55,764 nt of DNA from assembly GCF_951230135.1 (NCBI RefSeq), contig NZ_CATNVC010000014.1, positions 1 to 55,764 of the forward strand, written 5' to 3'. Shown here in pieces: positions 33,654-42,968 of the stretch. Every line of letters starts with the position of its first letter. Position 1 is the stretch's first letter. This stretch comes from Butyricicoccus sp. Marseille-Q5471. Lineage in GTDB: Bacteria; Bacillota; Clostridia; Oscillospirales; Butyricicoccaceae. The position numbers were made by a program, and so were the translations under genes. The notes beneath the pieces were generated by a model. That model did no database searches, was not told where the DNA came from, and saw only the letters and a list, made by a program, of their open reading frames with translations.

Positions 33654-36647
33654 ATGAAATTCCTGAGCAAAAAATCCATACGCGCAGTCTCGTCTGCGCT
33701 CGTCGTCTGCCAGCTTATCTCGGCAGGCGCGGGCGCGGCGTTTGACAGCGCGTTTTCCTATTCTTACCCGGTCGGTGAAGGCACAACCTACACCCGTGTT
33801 GAGGGCAAGAACAGTGCCGGCCTGCAAAAGGCCAATATTTTGACCTATGCACCGAATACGACTGTCACGCCGCGTATTGTTTACGCCAGCGAACAGCTAT
33901 ACGGCGCAAAGGCCACCATTATGAACGCCGCAAAGTATATGACGAATAAAAACCTCAAGGTAATCGGCGGTGTGAACGCTGACTTTTTCGTCATGTCGAG
34001 CGGTATCCCAATCGGCCTGGTCATCGATGAAGGCGAACTCATTTCGTCCGATGCATGGCAGTACGCGGTCGGCTTCAAACCGGACGGCACCGCCGTCACC
34101 GGACGGCCGACCATGAGCATGAAGATCGCCGGTACAACCGGCACGGTTTCGGTCGCCTATTTTAACAAGACCCGCACGACGGCAGGCATCTACCTGCTCG
34201 ACCGCAATTATGACTCCTCGACTCATTTTTCCGCGAACGGTCGAAACATCATCCTCGAGCGCATCGATGATACACCGGTTACCGTAGGCGGAACGGTTAA
34301 AATGAAGGTCATTAACAAGGGAACAGGCGCAAGCCCGCTTACCATCACCGAGAATCAGATGGTGCTGACCCAGTCGGACGGCGCCAAGGGTGACTGGATT
34401 GACTTTGCAGTCGGCGAAGAGGTAACGCTTACGGTTCAGGCAGCCGACAGCGCGTGGCGTGATGTCGATTACGCAGTCGGCGGCAAGCTGCTGCTTGATA
34501 ACGGCACAGTCACCACCTCAGGCATTGACGCTGCTTCCAGCAAAACCGCCCGCAGCGCGATCGGTGTAAAAGCAGACGGCACGATTATCCTCTACGAAGT
34601 TGACGGCCTGCAGTCGACGCACAGCGCCGGTCTGACAGCGGCTGAGCTAGGAAACGAGCTGAAGGCGCTCGGCTGCGTCAGTGCCATCTGTCTCGACGGC
34701 GGCGGCTCGTCCGCCATGGCGCTTCGTCAGCCCGGCAGCAGTGATGTTTCGCTCATCACCAAGCCGTCGGACGTCTCTCAGCGCTCGTGCGCCAACTACA
34801 TTTTCCTCATCAACAACGCGCCTTCGGACGGCGTGACCGCACATGCGATTCTCACACCGAGTTATCGCTATCTGCTGCCCGGTGCATCGACCTGGTTCTC
34901 CGTGAAGGGTGCGGATTCTTCCTACGGTCCTGCCGAAGCGCCGACCGATTTGTCCTATACCGTCAGCGGCGATTTGGGCACGGTCAGCGGACAGACATTT
35001 ACCGCAGGCAGCAACACCGGCAGTGCGACCATCAAGGCGTCAAGTGGCTCGGTCAGCGGTGAGATGACGGTGTCTGTCACCGAAGATGTCAACTCCATCG
35101 CGCTGTCCAGCGGCAGCAACAGCATCAGTTCGGTATCGCTTGACCCGGGTAAGTCGATTGACCTGGACGCAACCGCCTATCATCAGGGCACCAAAATGTC
35201 CGCAACCGACGATCTGTTCACATGGTCTGTTTCGGGTGCAGTGGGCACACTGGACAAAAACGGCGTCTTTCAGGCGGGCGAAAACATGGCTTCGGGCACG
35301 CTGACCTGTGCTTACGGCGCAACAAAAAAGACGATTAACGTATCTGTCGGCATGGGTGACGCACAGCAGTCGTCCAAAATCGCCGATTTTGAATCCGCGC
35401 AGCCTTGCACCGCAACGGATGGTGTGACCCTGTCTACGGTCAGCGACTACACGCTCGTGGGATACGGTGCGCGTTCGCTCAAGGCCGCTTACGACGGCAC
35501 GAAGGTTGCGACTGCCACAATCCATCTGCCGGAGACCGACGTTTCCGAGATGAAGTATCTGTCGCTCTCTGCTCGTTCGGCGGGCACGATGTCCAATCTG
35601 ACCGCTGTTTTTGCGGATGAGAACGGCGAAGAGTTGACCGCTCCCCTCTCCGCTGCGACGACGACCTCGTGGCGGCACCTGACGACGGCTGTGCCTGAGG
35701 GTGCGGCGAAGCTGGTCGGTATCCGTGTGCAGAAATCCGGCACGGGCGCGGCGAATTCGGCACTGTACCTCGATCAGATATTTGTCTCCGCACATCATGC
35801 GGTCACCAATACCGATGCCCCGGCACTGACACTCGCGAAGAATGCATTGACCGTCAGCGCGGGTGCTTCGGCCACCGTTACCGGCACGGCCACCATGGAA
35901 AGCGGCAAGTATCCGGTGCGGGCGGGCAACATCACCGTCAAGGTAGACGGCAAGACCGTCACCGGTGCGGCAAAGATGAGTGGCTCGGCCTTGACGGTCA
36001 CCACAGGTGCGCTCTCCGCAGGCACGCATTGTATCACCATTGATGCGACCGACGACGCAGGCAACCGCACCCGCAAAAGCGTGACCGTCACAGCGGGCAA
36101 CGCGTCCAGTCCTTTTTCCGACACCGCTTCGCACTGGGCAGGCGGCTACGCTTCTCTGCTGAATACGACCGGCATTATGAAGGGCGAAACACAGGACGGC
36201 AAGACTTATTTCAGCCCTGACCGCAATCTGCGGCGTATGGAATTTGCCGTCACCATGGCACGCGTGCTCGGTCTGGATACTTCGTACACCGGCAAGCTTG
36301 ACTTTGCGGACGATGCCTCCATTCCCTCCTGGGCACGCGGCGCGGTTTATGCTGTGTCTAAGGCCGGCATCATGAACGGTCAGAAATCGGGCGACAAAGT
36401 TTACTTCGCCCCGAGCGCCGACATGATCCGCGCTGAGGTGATGACCGTAATCGGCCGCAGCCTGCCGCGTGGTTTTGCGGCGGCTTCGCTCAGCTATACG
36501 GATGCTTCTTCGGTGCCCTCCTGGGCGACCGAGCAGGTCAAGACCTGCGTTTCCGCCGGCATCATCGGCGGCTATGCAGATAATACACTCAAACCGCTCG
36601 GCAATATCACGCGCGGTGAGATTGCGAAAATTCTTGCCCTTCTGTAA
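33654..36647 (+). CDS. Secreted phosphodiester glycosidase-family protein with three SLH repeats
   Basis: 997 residues from the ATG at 33654; the first ~30 form a signal peptide. Residues ~60-395 are a NAGPA/DUF2233 phosphodiester glycosidase domain (GGVNADFF and the hallmark CLDGGGSSAMAL). Two to three Ig-like or bacterial beta-sandwich regions follow (about 405-580 and 720-820), with a jelly-roll-like segment at about 585-715. Three SLH repeats at the C-terminus anchor it to the cell wall. It probably cleaves a sugar phosphodiester at the surface; the substrate is unknown. It is 16 bases after aroE-aroK, an odd operon partner, and ends at a strong terminator. Confidence 0.88.
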   Translation: MKFLSKKSIRAVSSALVVCQLISAGAGAAFDSAFSYSYPVGEGTTYTRVEGKNSAGLQKANILTYAPNTTVTPRIVYASEQLYGAKATIMNAAKYMTNKNLKVIGGVNADFFVMSSGIPIGLVIDEGELISSDAWQYAVGFKPDGTAVTGRPTMSMKIAGTTGTVSVAYFNKTRTTAGIYLLDRNYDSSTHFSANGRNIILERIDDTPVTVGGTVKMKVINKGTGASPLTITENQMVLTQSDGAKGDWIDFAVGEEVTLTVQAADSAWRDVDYAVGGKLLLDNGTVTTSGIDAASSKTARSAIGVKADGTIILYEVDGLQSTHSAGLTAAELGNELKALGCVSAICLDGGGSSAMALRQPGSSDVSLITKPSDVSQRSCANYIFLINNAPSDGVTAHAILTPSYRYLLPGASTWFSVKGADSSYGPAEAPTDLSYTVSGDLGTVSGQTFTAGSNTGSATIKASSGSVSGEMTVSVTEDVNSIALSSGSNSISSVSLDPGKSIDLDATAYHQGTKMSATDDLFTWSVSGAVGTLDKNGVFQAGENMASGTLTCAYGATKKTINVSVGMGDAQQSSKIADFESAQPCTATDGVTLSTVSDYTLVGYGARSLKAAYDGTKVATATIHLPETDVSEMKYLSLSARSAGTMSNLTAVFADENGEELTAPLSAATTTSWRHLTTAVPEGAAKLVGIRVQKSGTGAANSALYLDQIFVSAHHAVTNTDAPALTLAKNALTVSAGASATVTGTATMESGKYPVRAGNITVKVDGKTVTGAAKMSGSALTVTTGALSAGTHCITIDATDDAGNRTRKSVTVTAGNASSPFSDTASHWAGGYASLLNTTGIMKGETQDGKTYFSPDRNLRRMEFAVTMARVLGLDTSYTGKLDFADDASIPSWARGAVYAVSKAGIMNGQKSGDKVYFAPSADMIRAEVMTVIGRSLPRGFAAASLSYTDASSVPSWATEQVKTCVSAGIIGGYADNTLKPLGNITRGEIAKILALL

Positions 36648-36650
36648 CAT

Positions 36651-36688
36651 AAAAAAGAACACCTGCCTCATTGCAGGTGTTCTTTTTT
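36651..36688. terminator. Bidirectional terminator between convergent genes
   Basis: A perfect 16-bp inverted repeat (36651-36666 with 36673-36688) around CTCATT, with A and T runs at its ends. It serves the plus-strand aro/SLH transcript and the minus-strand reductase. The last codon and stop of the reductase lie inside it. Confidence 0.93.
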
Positions 36689-37406
36689 ATACGCAGAACC
36701 CGCCTGTCACAGCGAGCGTTTGGCCGGTAACAAAGGATGCTTTGTCGGAGCAGAGATAAACAATACTCTGCGCCACCTCCTCCGCCTTGCCGGTGCGGCC
36801 GAGGGGTGTTTCATCAGCCAGCTGCCGCATCGTTTCGTCAGAATGTGCCGCATTCATGTCGGTGTCAATCACACCGGGAGCGACACAGTTGACGCGAATA
36901 CCCGATGGGCCAAGCTCCTGCGCCAGCGACTTCGTTAAACCAATCAGCGCGGCCTTGGACGCGGCGTAATGGCTTTCGCAGGATGCCCCTGTTACGCCCC
37001 ACACCGAGGATACGGTGACAATACTTCCCGCCTTCTGGTGTACAAAATCCGGCAGAGCACTCTGCATGGCATAGACGGCACTCATTAGATTTGCATTCAG
37101 CATGTTGTTCCAGTCCGTGTCGGTCAGGTCACAAAACATCTTTTGCTGCGCAATACCAACGTTGCACACCAGTGCGTCTGGGCGACCAAAGGTCTGCCGT
37201 GCGAGGTCAAAGCAGCGCTCCACGTCGGCTTTTACCGTCATATCACCCTGCAGGGCAAACACGTGAGCATGCTCCTCTGTTAGCCGCTGAGCATGCTCAG
37301 CACTGCTGCGATAGGTGAACGCCACCTGCCAGCCTTCCGCCGCAAAGGCACGCACACAGGCGGCGCCAATGCCGCGCGAGCCGCCTGTAATCCATACTGT
37401 TTTCAT
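36687..37406 (-). CDS. Short-chain dehydrogenase/reductase (FabG-like)
   Basis: 239 residues. The Rossmann glycine motif is TGGSRGIG, with NVGIAQ, catalytic Ser in TVSSVWG, YAASK (Tyr/Lys) and PGVIDTDMN. It resembles 3-oxoacyl-ACP reductase, but no fatty-acid genes adjoin, so it could be another NADPH-dependent carbonyl reductase. The ATG at 37404-37406 has GGAGGAG. It begins right after the pfkA terminator and has no obvious promoter, so it may rely on read-through. Confidence 0.88.
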   Translation of the reverse strand: MKTVWITGGSRGIGAACVRAFAAEGWQVAFTYRSSAEHAQRLTEEHAHVFALQGDMTVKADVERCFDLARQTFGRPDALVCNVGIAQQKMFCDLTDTDWNNMLNANLMSAVYAMQSALPDFVHQKAGSIVTVSSVWGVTGASCESHYAASKAALIGLTKSLAQELGPSGIRVNCVAPGVIDTDMNAAHSDETMRQLADETPLGRTGKAEEVAQSIVYLCSDKASFVTGQTLAVTGGFCV

Positions 37407-37419
37407 AAACTCCTCCGAA

Positions 37420-37447
37420 ACAAAGAGGGACAGCGCGAAGCTGTCCC
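37420..37447 (-). terminator. Terminator after pfkA
   Basis: GGGACAGC / GCTGTCCC 8-bp stem (37440-37447 with 37427-37434), loop of 5, followed on the minus strand by TCTTTGTTTC. The imperfect T run suggests incomplete termination. The opposite side carries five T. Confidence 0.75.
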
Positions 37448-37465
37448 CTTTTTATGCTGTTTAAA

Positions 37466-38440
37466 TCAGATGGCAACCGTCTGCTCGGCCTGGAACAAAT
37501 CCTGCTCCAAATCCTTCTTGCGCGACAGGCCTTCCTCAATATCGAGATCGGTGACACGGTTGTCGTCAAACACGATAACGCGGTTGGTTTTACCAGACTC
37601 CAACGCCATAACCGACTCATATCCCATGCGAGTCGCCATCACGCGGTCACGCGCCGTGGGCGAACCGCCGCGCTGGATATGTCCCAGAATGGTGACACGG
37701 GTATCCAGACCGGTCGACTCATGAATACGGTCAGCCACGTCCTGTGCTGCGCCATAGCCCTCTGCCACAATGATAATATGGTGATTACGGCCCTTGATGC
37801 GGCCGGTGCGCATTTTCTCAATCACGTCAACGTCAAAGTTGATCTCACGCTCGGGCAGCAAAATCGCTGTCGCGCCGACTGCGCAGCCGACATGCAGCGC
37901 CAGATGTCCAGCTCTGCGGCCCATGACCTCTACCACGGAGCAGCGCTCGTGAGACTGCATCGTGTCGCGCAGCTTATCGATGCATTCAATCGCGGTATTG
38001 CAGGCAGTGTCAAAGCCGATTGTATAGTCGGTGCACACAATATCGTTGTCAATCGTTCCGGGTACGCCGATGCACGGCACGCCCATGTGGGAAAGTGCCT
38101 GTGCGCCGCGAAACGTACCATCGCCGCCGCAGCAAATCAGGCCGTCGATGCCAAGATACTTGCAGGTGTCCGCCGCCTTCTGCAGGCCTTCCTCGGTCAT
38201 CATCTCCTTGCAGCGTGCAGTGTAAAGCATGGTACCGCCCTTGCGGATAATGCCATCCACACTGCGGGAACCCATCTCGATGATGTCGCCGTTAATCAGA
38301 CCGCTGTAACCGCGGCGAATGCCAAGCACCGAAATATCATGCGCAGACGCGGTGCGTACCACCGCACGGATCAGCGCATTCATGCCGGGCGCATCACCGC
38401 CGCTGGTCAACACACCGATTCTGCGAATTTGCTTGTCCAT
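37466..38440 (-). CDS. pfkA: 6-phosphofructokinase (ATP-type)
   Basis: 324 residues. GVLTSGGDAPGMNA, the ATP site CCGGDGTFRGA, catalytic Asp in PGTIDNDIVCTDYTIGFDTA, EVMGRRAGHLAL and LGHIQRGGSPTARDR are all intact. It phosphorylates fructose-6-phosphate in glycolysis. GGDGT with the Gly of the ATP-specific type argues against a PPi-dependent enzyme. ATG at 38438-38440 after AGGGAGGA. Promoter at 38496-38525. Confidence 0.96.
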   Translation of the reverse strand: MDKQIRRIGVLTSGGDAPGMNALIRAVVRTASAHDISVLGIRRGYSGLINGDIIEMGSRSVDGIIRKGGTMLYTARCKEMMTEEGLQKAADTCKYLGIDGLICCGGDGTFRGAQALSHMGVPCIGVPGTIDNDIVCTDYTIGFDTACNTAIECIDKLRDTMQSHERCSVVEVMGRRAGHLALHVGCAVGATAILLPEREINFDVDVIEKMRTGRIKGRNHHIIIVAEGYGAAQDVADRIHESTGLDTRVTILGHIQRGGSPTARDRVMATRMGYESVMALESGKTNRVIVFDDNRVTDLDIEEGLSRKKDLEQDLFQAEQTVAI

Positions 38441-38495
38441 AATGATCCTCCCTAATGTCCCAATATATCAACAAAAAAACCAAATCTCTGATTCT

Positions 38496-38525
38496 ATTAT
38501 AGCATTTTTCTTGTTCAATAGTAAA
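38496..38525 (-). promoter_or_regulatory. Probable promoter of pfkA
   Basis: TATAAT (38496-38501) with a weak TTTACT (38520-38525) 18 bases upstream on the minus strand, in the 88-base gap after dnaE. Confidence 0.55.
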
Positions 38526-38528
38526 GTG

Positions 38529-41500
38529 CTATTTTACAACTACATTGGGTTCGCCCAGAACCTCGCGCAGCCGTTCCAGCAACGCAATATCCGCACGGCA
38601 CCAAAGGGTGCGCGGCGCAAGCATCCGCTTGCCTGTGTCCGCCGGACAGAATACCACCGGCATATCACCGCTTTGCATCGAAAGCAGGCGCTTGGCTTCA
38701 CTGCTGACTTCATCGCGCATGTCCGGCACGCGCAGATACAGCTTCTGCTGAGACAGTCCGGCCGCCTGTTGGTCGGTATAAACGGACTTCCGCGGGTGTT
38801 CATGATCCATCATGCTGTTCACCGCCGCCTCAGTCAGCGGCTGCGCTTCATTGAGCAGCACTTTGGGTGCCTCATCTTCGCGCGCGTCGATTTTACCGGT
38901 CAGCAGTACCGCACTGTCTTCCGTCAGATAAGAGCCACACTGCTGCAGGGAACGCGGAAAAACGACCAATTCAATTGGCGCCGACTCATCCTCCACCGTG
39001 ACGTAGGCCATCATTGAACCGTTCTTCGTGGATTTCAGCCGCACCGCCGTAATGACACAGGCCAGCCGAACCGTCATGCCGTCCTTATAGATCGGGGCTG
39101 CGCTTTCACCGGACAAATCGTCGATAATGGCGCGAATTGACGCGGCACTCGCCTTTCGGGAGATTTCCCGGTATTCATCCATCGGGTGACCGGACAGGTA
39201 CAAGCCTGTTGTTTCTTTTTCCATCGAAAGCAGCTCGCGCTTGCTCAGCTCCGGAATGTTCGGCAGTGCGATTTCGCTGTCCTGCACTTCCTGATTGCCC
39301 ATGCCGAACAAATCCATCTGTCCCTCGATATTCCGTTTCCGGCTTTGTGAGACAGCGTCGACCACCAGACCTGCAATCTTAAGCAGTTGACTGCGCCGAT
39401 ACCCCAGCGAATCAAACGCGCCCGCCTTGATTAGATTTTCCAGTGCCCGCCGATTGAGTTCCCGGTCAAACATTCGCTCGCAAAACTGCTGAAACGAATG
39501 GAATGAACCGTTCTGCTCCCGCTCGTCAACCAACTGCTTCATAAAGCCGCGTCCAACGCCCTTAACAGCTGCCAGTCCGAACCGAATGTCATTCCCTGCA
39601 ACTGAAAACCCGTCGAAGGACTCATTGACATCAGGCGGCAGCACCGAGATGCCCATTTCCCGTGCGGCTTGAATATACTCGGAAATTTTGTCTGACGAAT
39701 CGAGCACCGAGGTCAGTAATGCCGCCATATATTCGCGCGGATAATGGCACTTGAGGTATGCCGTGCGGTAAGATACGACCGCATAGCAGACCGCATGTGC
39801 CTTATTAAAGGCGTAATTGGCAAAATCCATGATTTCGTCGAAGATGGAGGCCGCAATCGCTTCGGGAACGCCGCGCTTGACCGCGCCGTCAATCCCCTCC
39901 GTCTCGTTGCCATGAATGAAGCTGATGCGCTCTTTTTCCAGCTCCTTCATCTTCTTTTTACTCATTGCGCGGCGCACCATGTCCGCCTTACCGAGCGAGT
40001 AGCCTGCAAGCTTACGGAAAACCTCCATAACCTGTTCCTGATAGACCATACAGCCGTAGGTGACCGAAAGAATGGGCTCGAGCAGCGGATGCTTATAAGT
40101 GACCTTTTCAGGATGATGCTTACACTCAATATAGCGCGGGATGGACTGCATCGGCCCGGGTCGGTACAGCGCAACGACCGCCGTAATATCTTCAATCGAC
40201 TGCGGACGCAGACCTGTGACGACGTTTGTGATGCCCGCCGATTCCAACTGGAACACACCCATCGTTGAACCGCGGCCGAGCATTGCATAGGTTTGCTCAT
40301 CCTCCATCGAGACGGTTTCCATATTGAAATCCGGTGTATGGCGGCGAATCATTTTCTCCGCATCCGCGATAACGGTCAGGTTGCGCAGTCCCAGAAAATC
40401 CATTTTGAGCAGCCCGAGCTCCTCAATCGTTGTCATCGGGAACTGGGTGACCATCTGGTCATCGTTGCGGGAAAGGGGCACATAGGTATCAACCGGATTT
40501 TTCGTGATGACCACGCCTGCGGCGTGTGTTGATGCGTGCCGCGGCATACCCTCGAGCGCGCGAGCCGTGTCAATCAGCTCCCGTGTCTGCGGGTTTTCGT
40601 CATACATTTTTTTCAGTTCCGGATTGACCGACACGGCTTTGCTAATTGTGATATGCAGTTCGTTAGGCACTTGCTTGGCGACCGCATCCACATCGTTATA
40701 CGGAATATTCAGCGCGCGGCCGACATCACGAATCGCACCGCGCGCCGCCATCGTACCAAAAGTGACAATCTGCGCCACGCGATCCTTACCGTACTTCTCC
40801 GTGACGTACTGAATGACCTCAGGACGGCGCACGTAGCAGAAATCGATATCGATATCGGGCATGGAAACGCGTTCCGGGTTTAGAAAACGTTCAAAGTAGA
40901 GCGAATAATGAATTGGGTCGAGGTCGGTGATGCCAAGGCAGTAGGACACAATCGAACCCGCCGCAGAGCCGCGCCCAGGGCCGACCGGAATATCATTTTT
41001 CTTGGCATATCCAATAAAGTCAGAGACAATCAAAAAGTAATCGACAAATCCCATCTTTGCAATCATGTCGATTTCATACTGCAAGCGCTCGCGGTTGGTG
41101 CCGTCGTCATTCGGATAACGTTCGGCAAAACCCTCCTCGCACAGCTTTTGCAAATACGCAAGCGAGGTATAGCCGGCGGGCACATCAAATTCGGGCAGGT
41201 GATATGTTCCAAATTCAAACTCCACCTGACACCGCTCGGCGATTTTGACGGTGTTCGCCAGTGCCTCCGGATGTCCGGGGAACAGAGCGGCGATTTCATC
41301 TGCGTCCTTGATGTAAAATTCCTCGGTCTCAAACTTCATACGGGTCGGATCGTCAACCGTCTTCCCCATTTGAATCGACATCAGCACATCCTGCAGCTTT
41401 GCATCCTTCCGCGTGAGATAGTGCGCGTCATTCGTTGCGACTAGACCGATATTCAGCTCCTCTGCGAGCTTGAACAGGCCTTGGTTAACACGCTGCTGCG

Positions 41501-42044
41501 CTTCGATGCCGTGATCCTGCACTTCCAGATAAAAGTGCTCCCGATCGAAAATATCAAGAAACTGCTCGCACAGTTCGTACGCGCCGTCCATATCTCCATT
41601 ATTGAGCGCCCGCGGAATCGCGCCCGCGAGACAGGCCGACAGGCAAATCAGCCCCTCACTATGCTGACGCAGCAGCTCCATATCGATACGCGGCTTCATA
41701 TAAAATCCCTCAGCAAAGCCAAGGCTGACCATGTGGATTAGGTTGCGGTAGCCAGTCATGTTTTCACAGAGCAGAATCAGATGGCTGTGCCACTCGTTAT
41801 TCACATAGCTGCGCTCAAAGCGAGAACGCGGCGCTACGTATACCTCACACCCGATAATCGGATGCAGGCCCTTGGCCTTACAGGCCTTATAAAAATCAAT
41901 TACGCCGTACATCACACCGTGGTCGGTCAGCGCGATTGCCGTCTGTCCCAGCTCGGCGACGCGATCGACCAGACCCTCAATGCGGCAGGCGCCGTCGAGC
42001 AGACTGTATTCACTATGTACATGTAGATGAACAAAGGGTTCCAT
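38529..42044 (-). CDS. dnaE: DNA polymerase III alpha subunit (DnaE type)
   Basis: 1171 residues. The N-terminal PHP domain begins FVHLHVHSEYSLLDGAC. The palm catalytic acids are in MPDIDIDF (about residue 400), with GPGRGSAAGSIVSYCL upstream. The finger and little-finger region holds FNKAHAVCYAVVSYRTAYLK. A helix-hairpin-helix follows, and an OB-fold sits near 970-1060 (VRLACVITAVRLKSTKNGSMMAYVTVED). It lacks the 3'-5' exonuclease domain that marks PolC. It starts five bases after the whiA stop with GGAGGCG upstream. Last gene of murB-rapZ-whiA-dnaE. Confidence 0.96.
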   Translation of the reverse strand: MEPFVHLHVHSEYSLLDGACRIEGLVDRVAELGQTAIALTDHGVMYGVIDFYKACKAKGLHPIIGCEVYVAPRSRFERSYVNNEWHSHLILLCENMTGYRNLIHMVSLGFAEGFYMKPRIDMELLRQHSEGLICLSACLAGAIPRALNNGDMDGAYELCEQFLDIFDREHFYLEVQDHGIEAQQRVNQGLFKLAEELNIGLVATNDAHYLTRKDAKLQDVLMSIQMGKTVDDPTRMKFETEEFYIKDADEIAALFPGHPEALANTVKIAERCQVEFEFGTYHLPEFDVPAGYTSLAYLQKLCEEGFAERYPNDDGTNRERLQYEIDMIAKMGFVDYFLIVSDFIGYAKKNDIPVGPGRGSAAGSIVSYCLGITDLDPIHYSLYFERFLNPERVSMPDIDIDFCYVRRPEVIQYVTEKYGKDRVAQIVTFGTMAARGAIRDVGRALNIPYNDVDAVAKQVPNELHITISKAVSVNPELKKMYDENPQTRELIDTARALEGMPRHASTHAAGVVITKNPVDTYVPLSRNDDQMVTQFPMTTIEELGLLKMDFLGLRNLTVIADAEKMIRRHTPDFNMETVSMEDEQTYAMLGRGSTMGVFQLESAGITNVVTGLRPQSIEDITAVVALYRPGPMQSIPRYIECKHHPEKVTYKHPLLEPILSVTYGCMVYQEQVMEVFRKLAGYSLGKADMVRRAMSKKKMKELEKERISFIHGNETEGIDGAVKRGVPEAIAASIFDEIMDFANYAFNKAHAVCYAVVSYRTAYLKCHYPREYMAALLTSVLDSSDKISEYIQAAREMGISVLPPDVNESFDGFSVAGNDIRFGLAAVKGVGRGFMKQLVDEREQNGSFHSFQQFCERMFDRELNRRALENLIKAGAFDSLGYRRSQLLKIAGLVVDAVSQSRKRNIEGQMDLFGMGNQEVQDSEIALPNIPELSKRELLSMEKETTGLYLSGHPMDEYREISRKASAASIRAIIDDLSGESAAPIYKDGMTVRLACVITAVRLKSTKNGSMMAYVTVEDESAPIELVVFPRSLQQCGSYLTEDSAVLLTGKIDAREDEAPKVLLNEAQPLTEAAVNSMMDHEHPRKSVYTDQQAAGLSQQKLYLRVPDMRDEVSSEAKRLLSMQSGDMPVVFCPADTGKRMLAPRTLWCRADIALLERLREVLGEPNVVVK

Positions 42045-42049
42045 AATGC

Positions 42050-42946
42050 TTATTGCGCCTCCTTTTGGGCGAGTTCAGTGATTTTGCGAAGCCGGTGACT
42101 CAGACCGGGCTTGGAAATCGGCGGGTCAAATCGCGCGGCAAGCTCGGCCAGACTATCGGTCGGGTAGGCAAGGCGCAGCTGCACGGTTTCCCGCAGCTTG
42201 TCCGGAAAAAAGGTGTCACCCCGCCGTGCAAGTGCCGCCTGAATCGCTGCAATCTGCCGCGCCGACGCATCGGTCGCCTTGACGAGATTTGCCGTTTCGC
42301 AATTCACCTGTCGGTTAATCGTATTTCGAATATTTTTTTCGACCTTTGCCTCCATCAGCTCCAGCGCGGCGCGAGGTGCACCGATCAGCGTCAGAAAATC
42401 CTCAACGCGGGTGCTGTCTTTGAAGTACAGCACGTGGCTGTTCTGCCGCACGGTTAGCTTTGGAGAAAGCTGCAAATCAAGCATCAGACTCATCACCTCG
42501 CCACTCAGGCTTTGGTGCGCGGTCTTGATTTCCAGATGACTCTTTTTGTCTGGTCCTGCCACCGTTCCGGCCGGCAGAAACACGCCGCGCAGAAATGCTA
42601 CGGCACAGCAGTCGTTTTCGAGCACATTTCGGTTCAGATGATAGGTCACATGGCTTTTATAATCATAACCCAGCCGGTCAAAAATACGGCGCAGCGCAGC
42701 CTCCTCCGTCAGGCAGAACTGAAATTTGCGCCCGATGCGCTGCGGCTGCGTGTCCACGCTGAACGCGCGGAACAGCATGGTACGGATACGACGGGCGATT
42801 GCTTCATTCTCGGTTGCAAAACGAATCTCCCGATGGGTAAATACCGTGGCATACAGCAGCACACCGTAAAGCTCCGCACGGATACAGCAGGGGCGCGTTA
42901 GTGGGACATGGCTCAATTCGGTCTTTACTTGTGCGGAAAAGGACAT
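42050..42946 (-). CDS. whiA: WhiA-family DNA-binding protein
   Basis: 298 residues. An N-terminal domain related to LAGLIDADG endonucleases (AFLRGVFLPAGTVAGPDKKSHLEI) is followed by a C-terminal helix-turn-helix (LRLAYPTDSLAELAARFDPPISKPGLSHRLRKITELA). WhiA links to cell division and growth in Firmicutes. It sits between rapZ and dnaE. The yvcK gene often found between rapZ and whiA is absent here. Confidence 0.95.
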   Translation of the reverse strand: MSFSAQVKTELSHVPLTRPCCIRAELYGVLLYATVFTHREIRFATENEAIARRIRTMLFRAFSVDTQPQRIGRKFQFCLTEEAALRRIFDRLGYDYKSHVTYHLNRNVLENDCCAVAFLRGVFLPAGTVAGPDKKSHLEIKTAHQSLSGEVMSLMLDLQLSPKLTVRQNSHVLYFKDSTRVEDFLTLIGAPRAALELMEAKVEKNIRNTINRQVNCETANLVKATDASARQIAAIQAALARRGDTFFPDKLRETVQLRLAYPTDSLAELAARFDPPISKPGLSHRLRKITELAQKEAQ

Positions 42947-42968
42947 GAAAACGCTCCTTCTATTTGTT

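Noticed and set aside
35040-36671. A 543-codon minus-strand frame opposite the SLH glycosidase
   Set aside because: It is antisense to clear glycosidase and SLH motifs, with Arg/Gly-rich composition and no domain.
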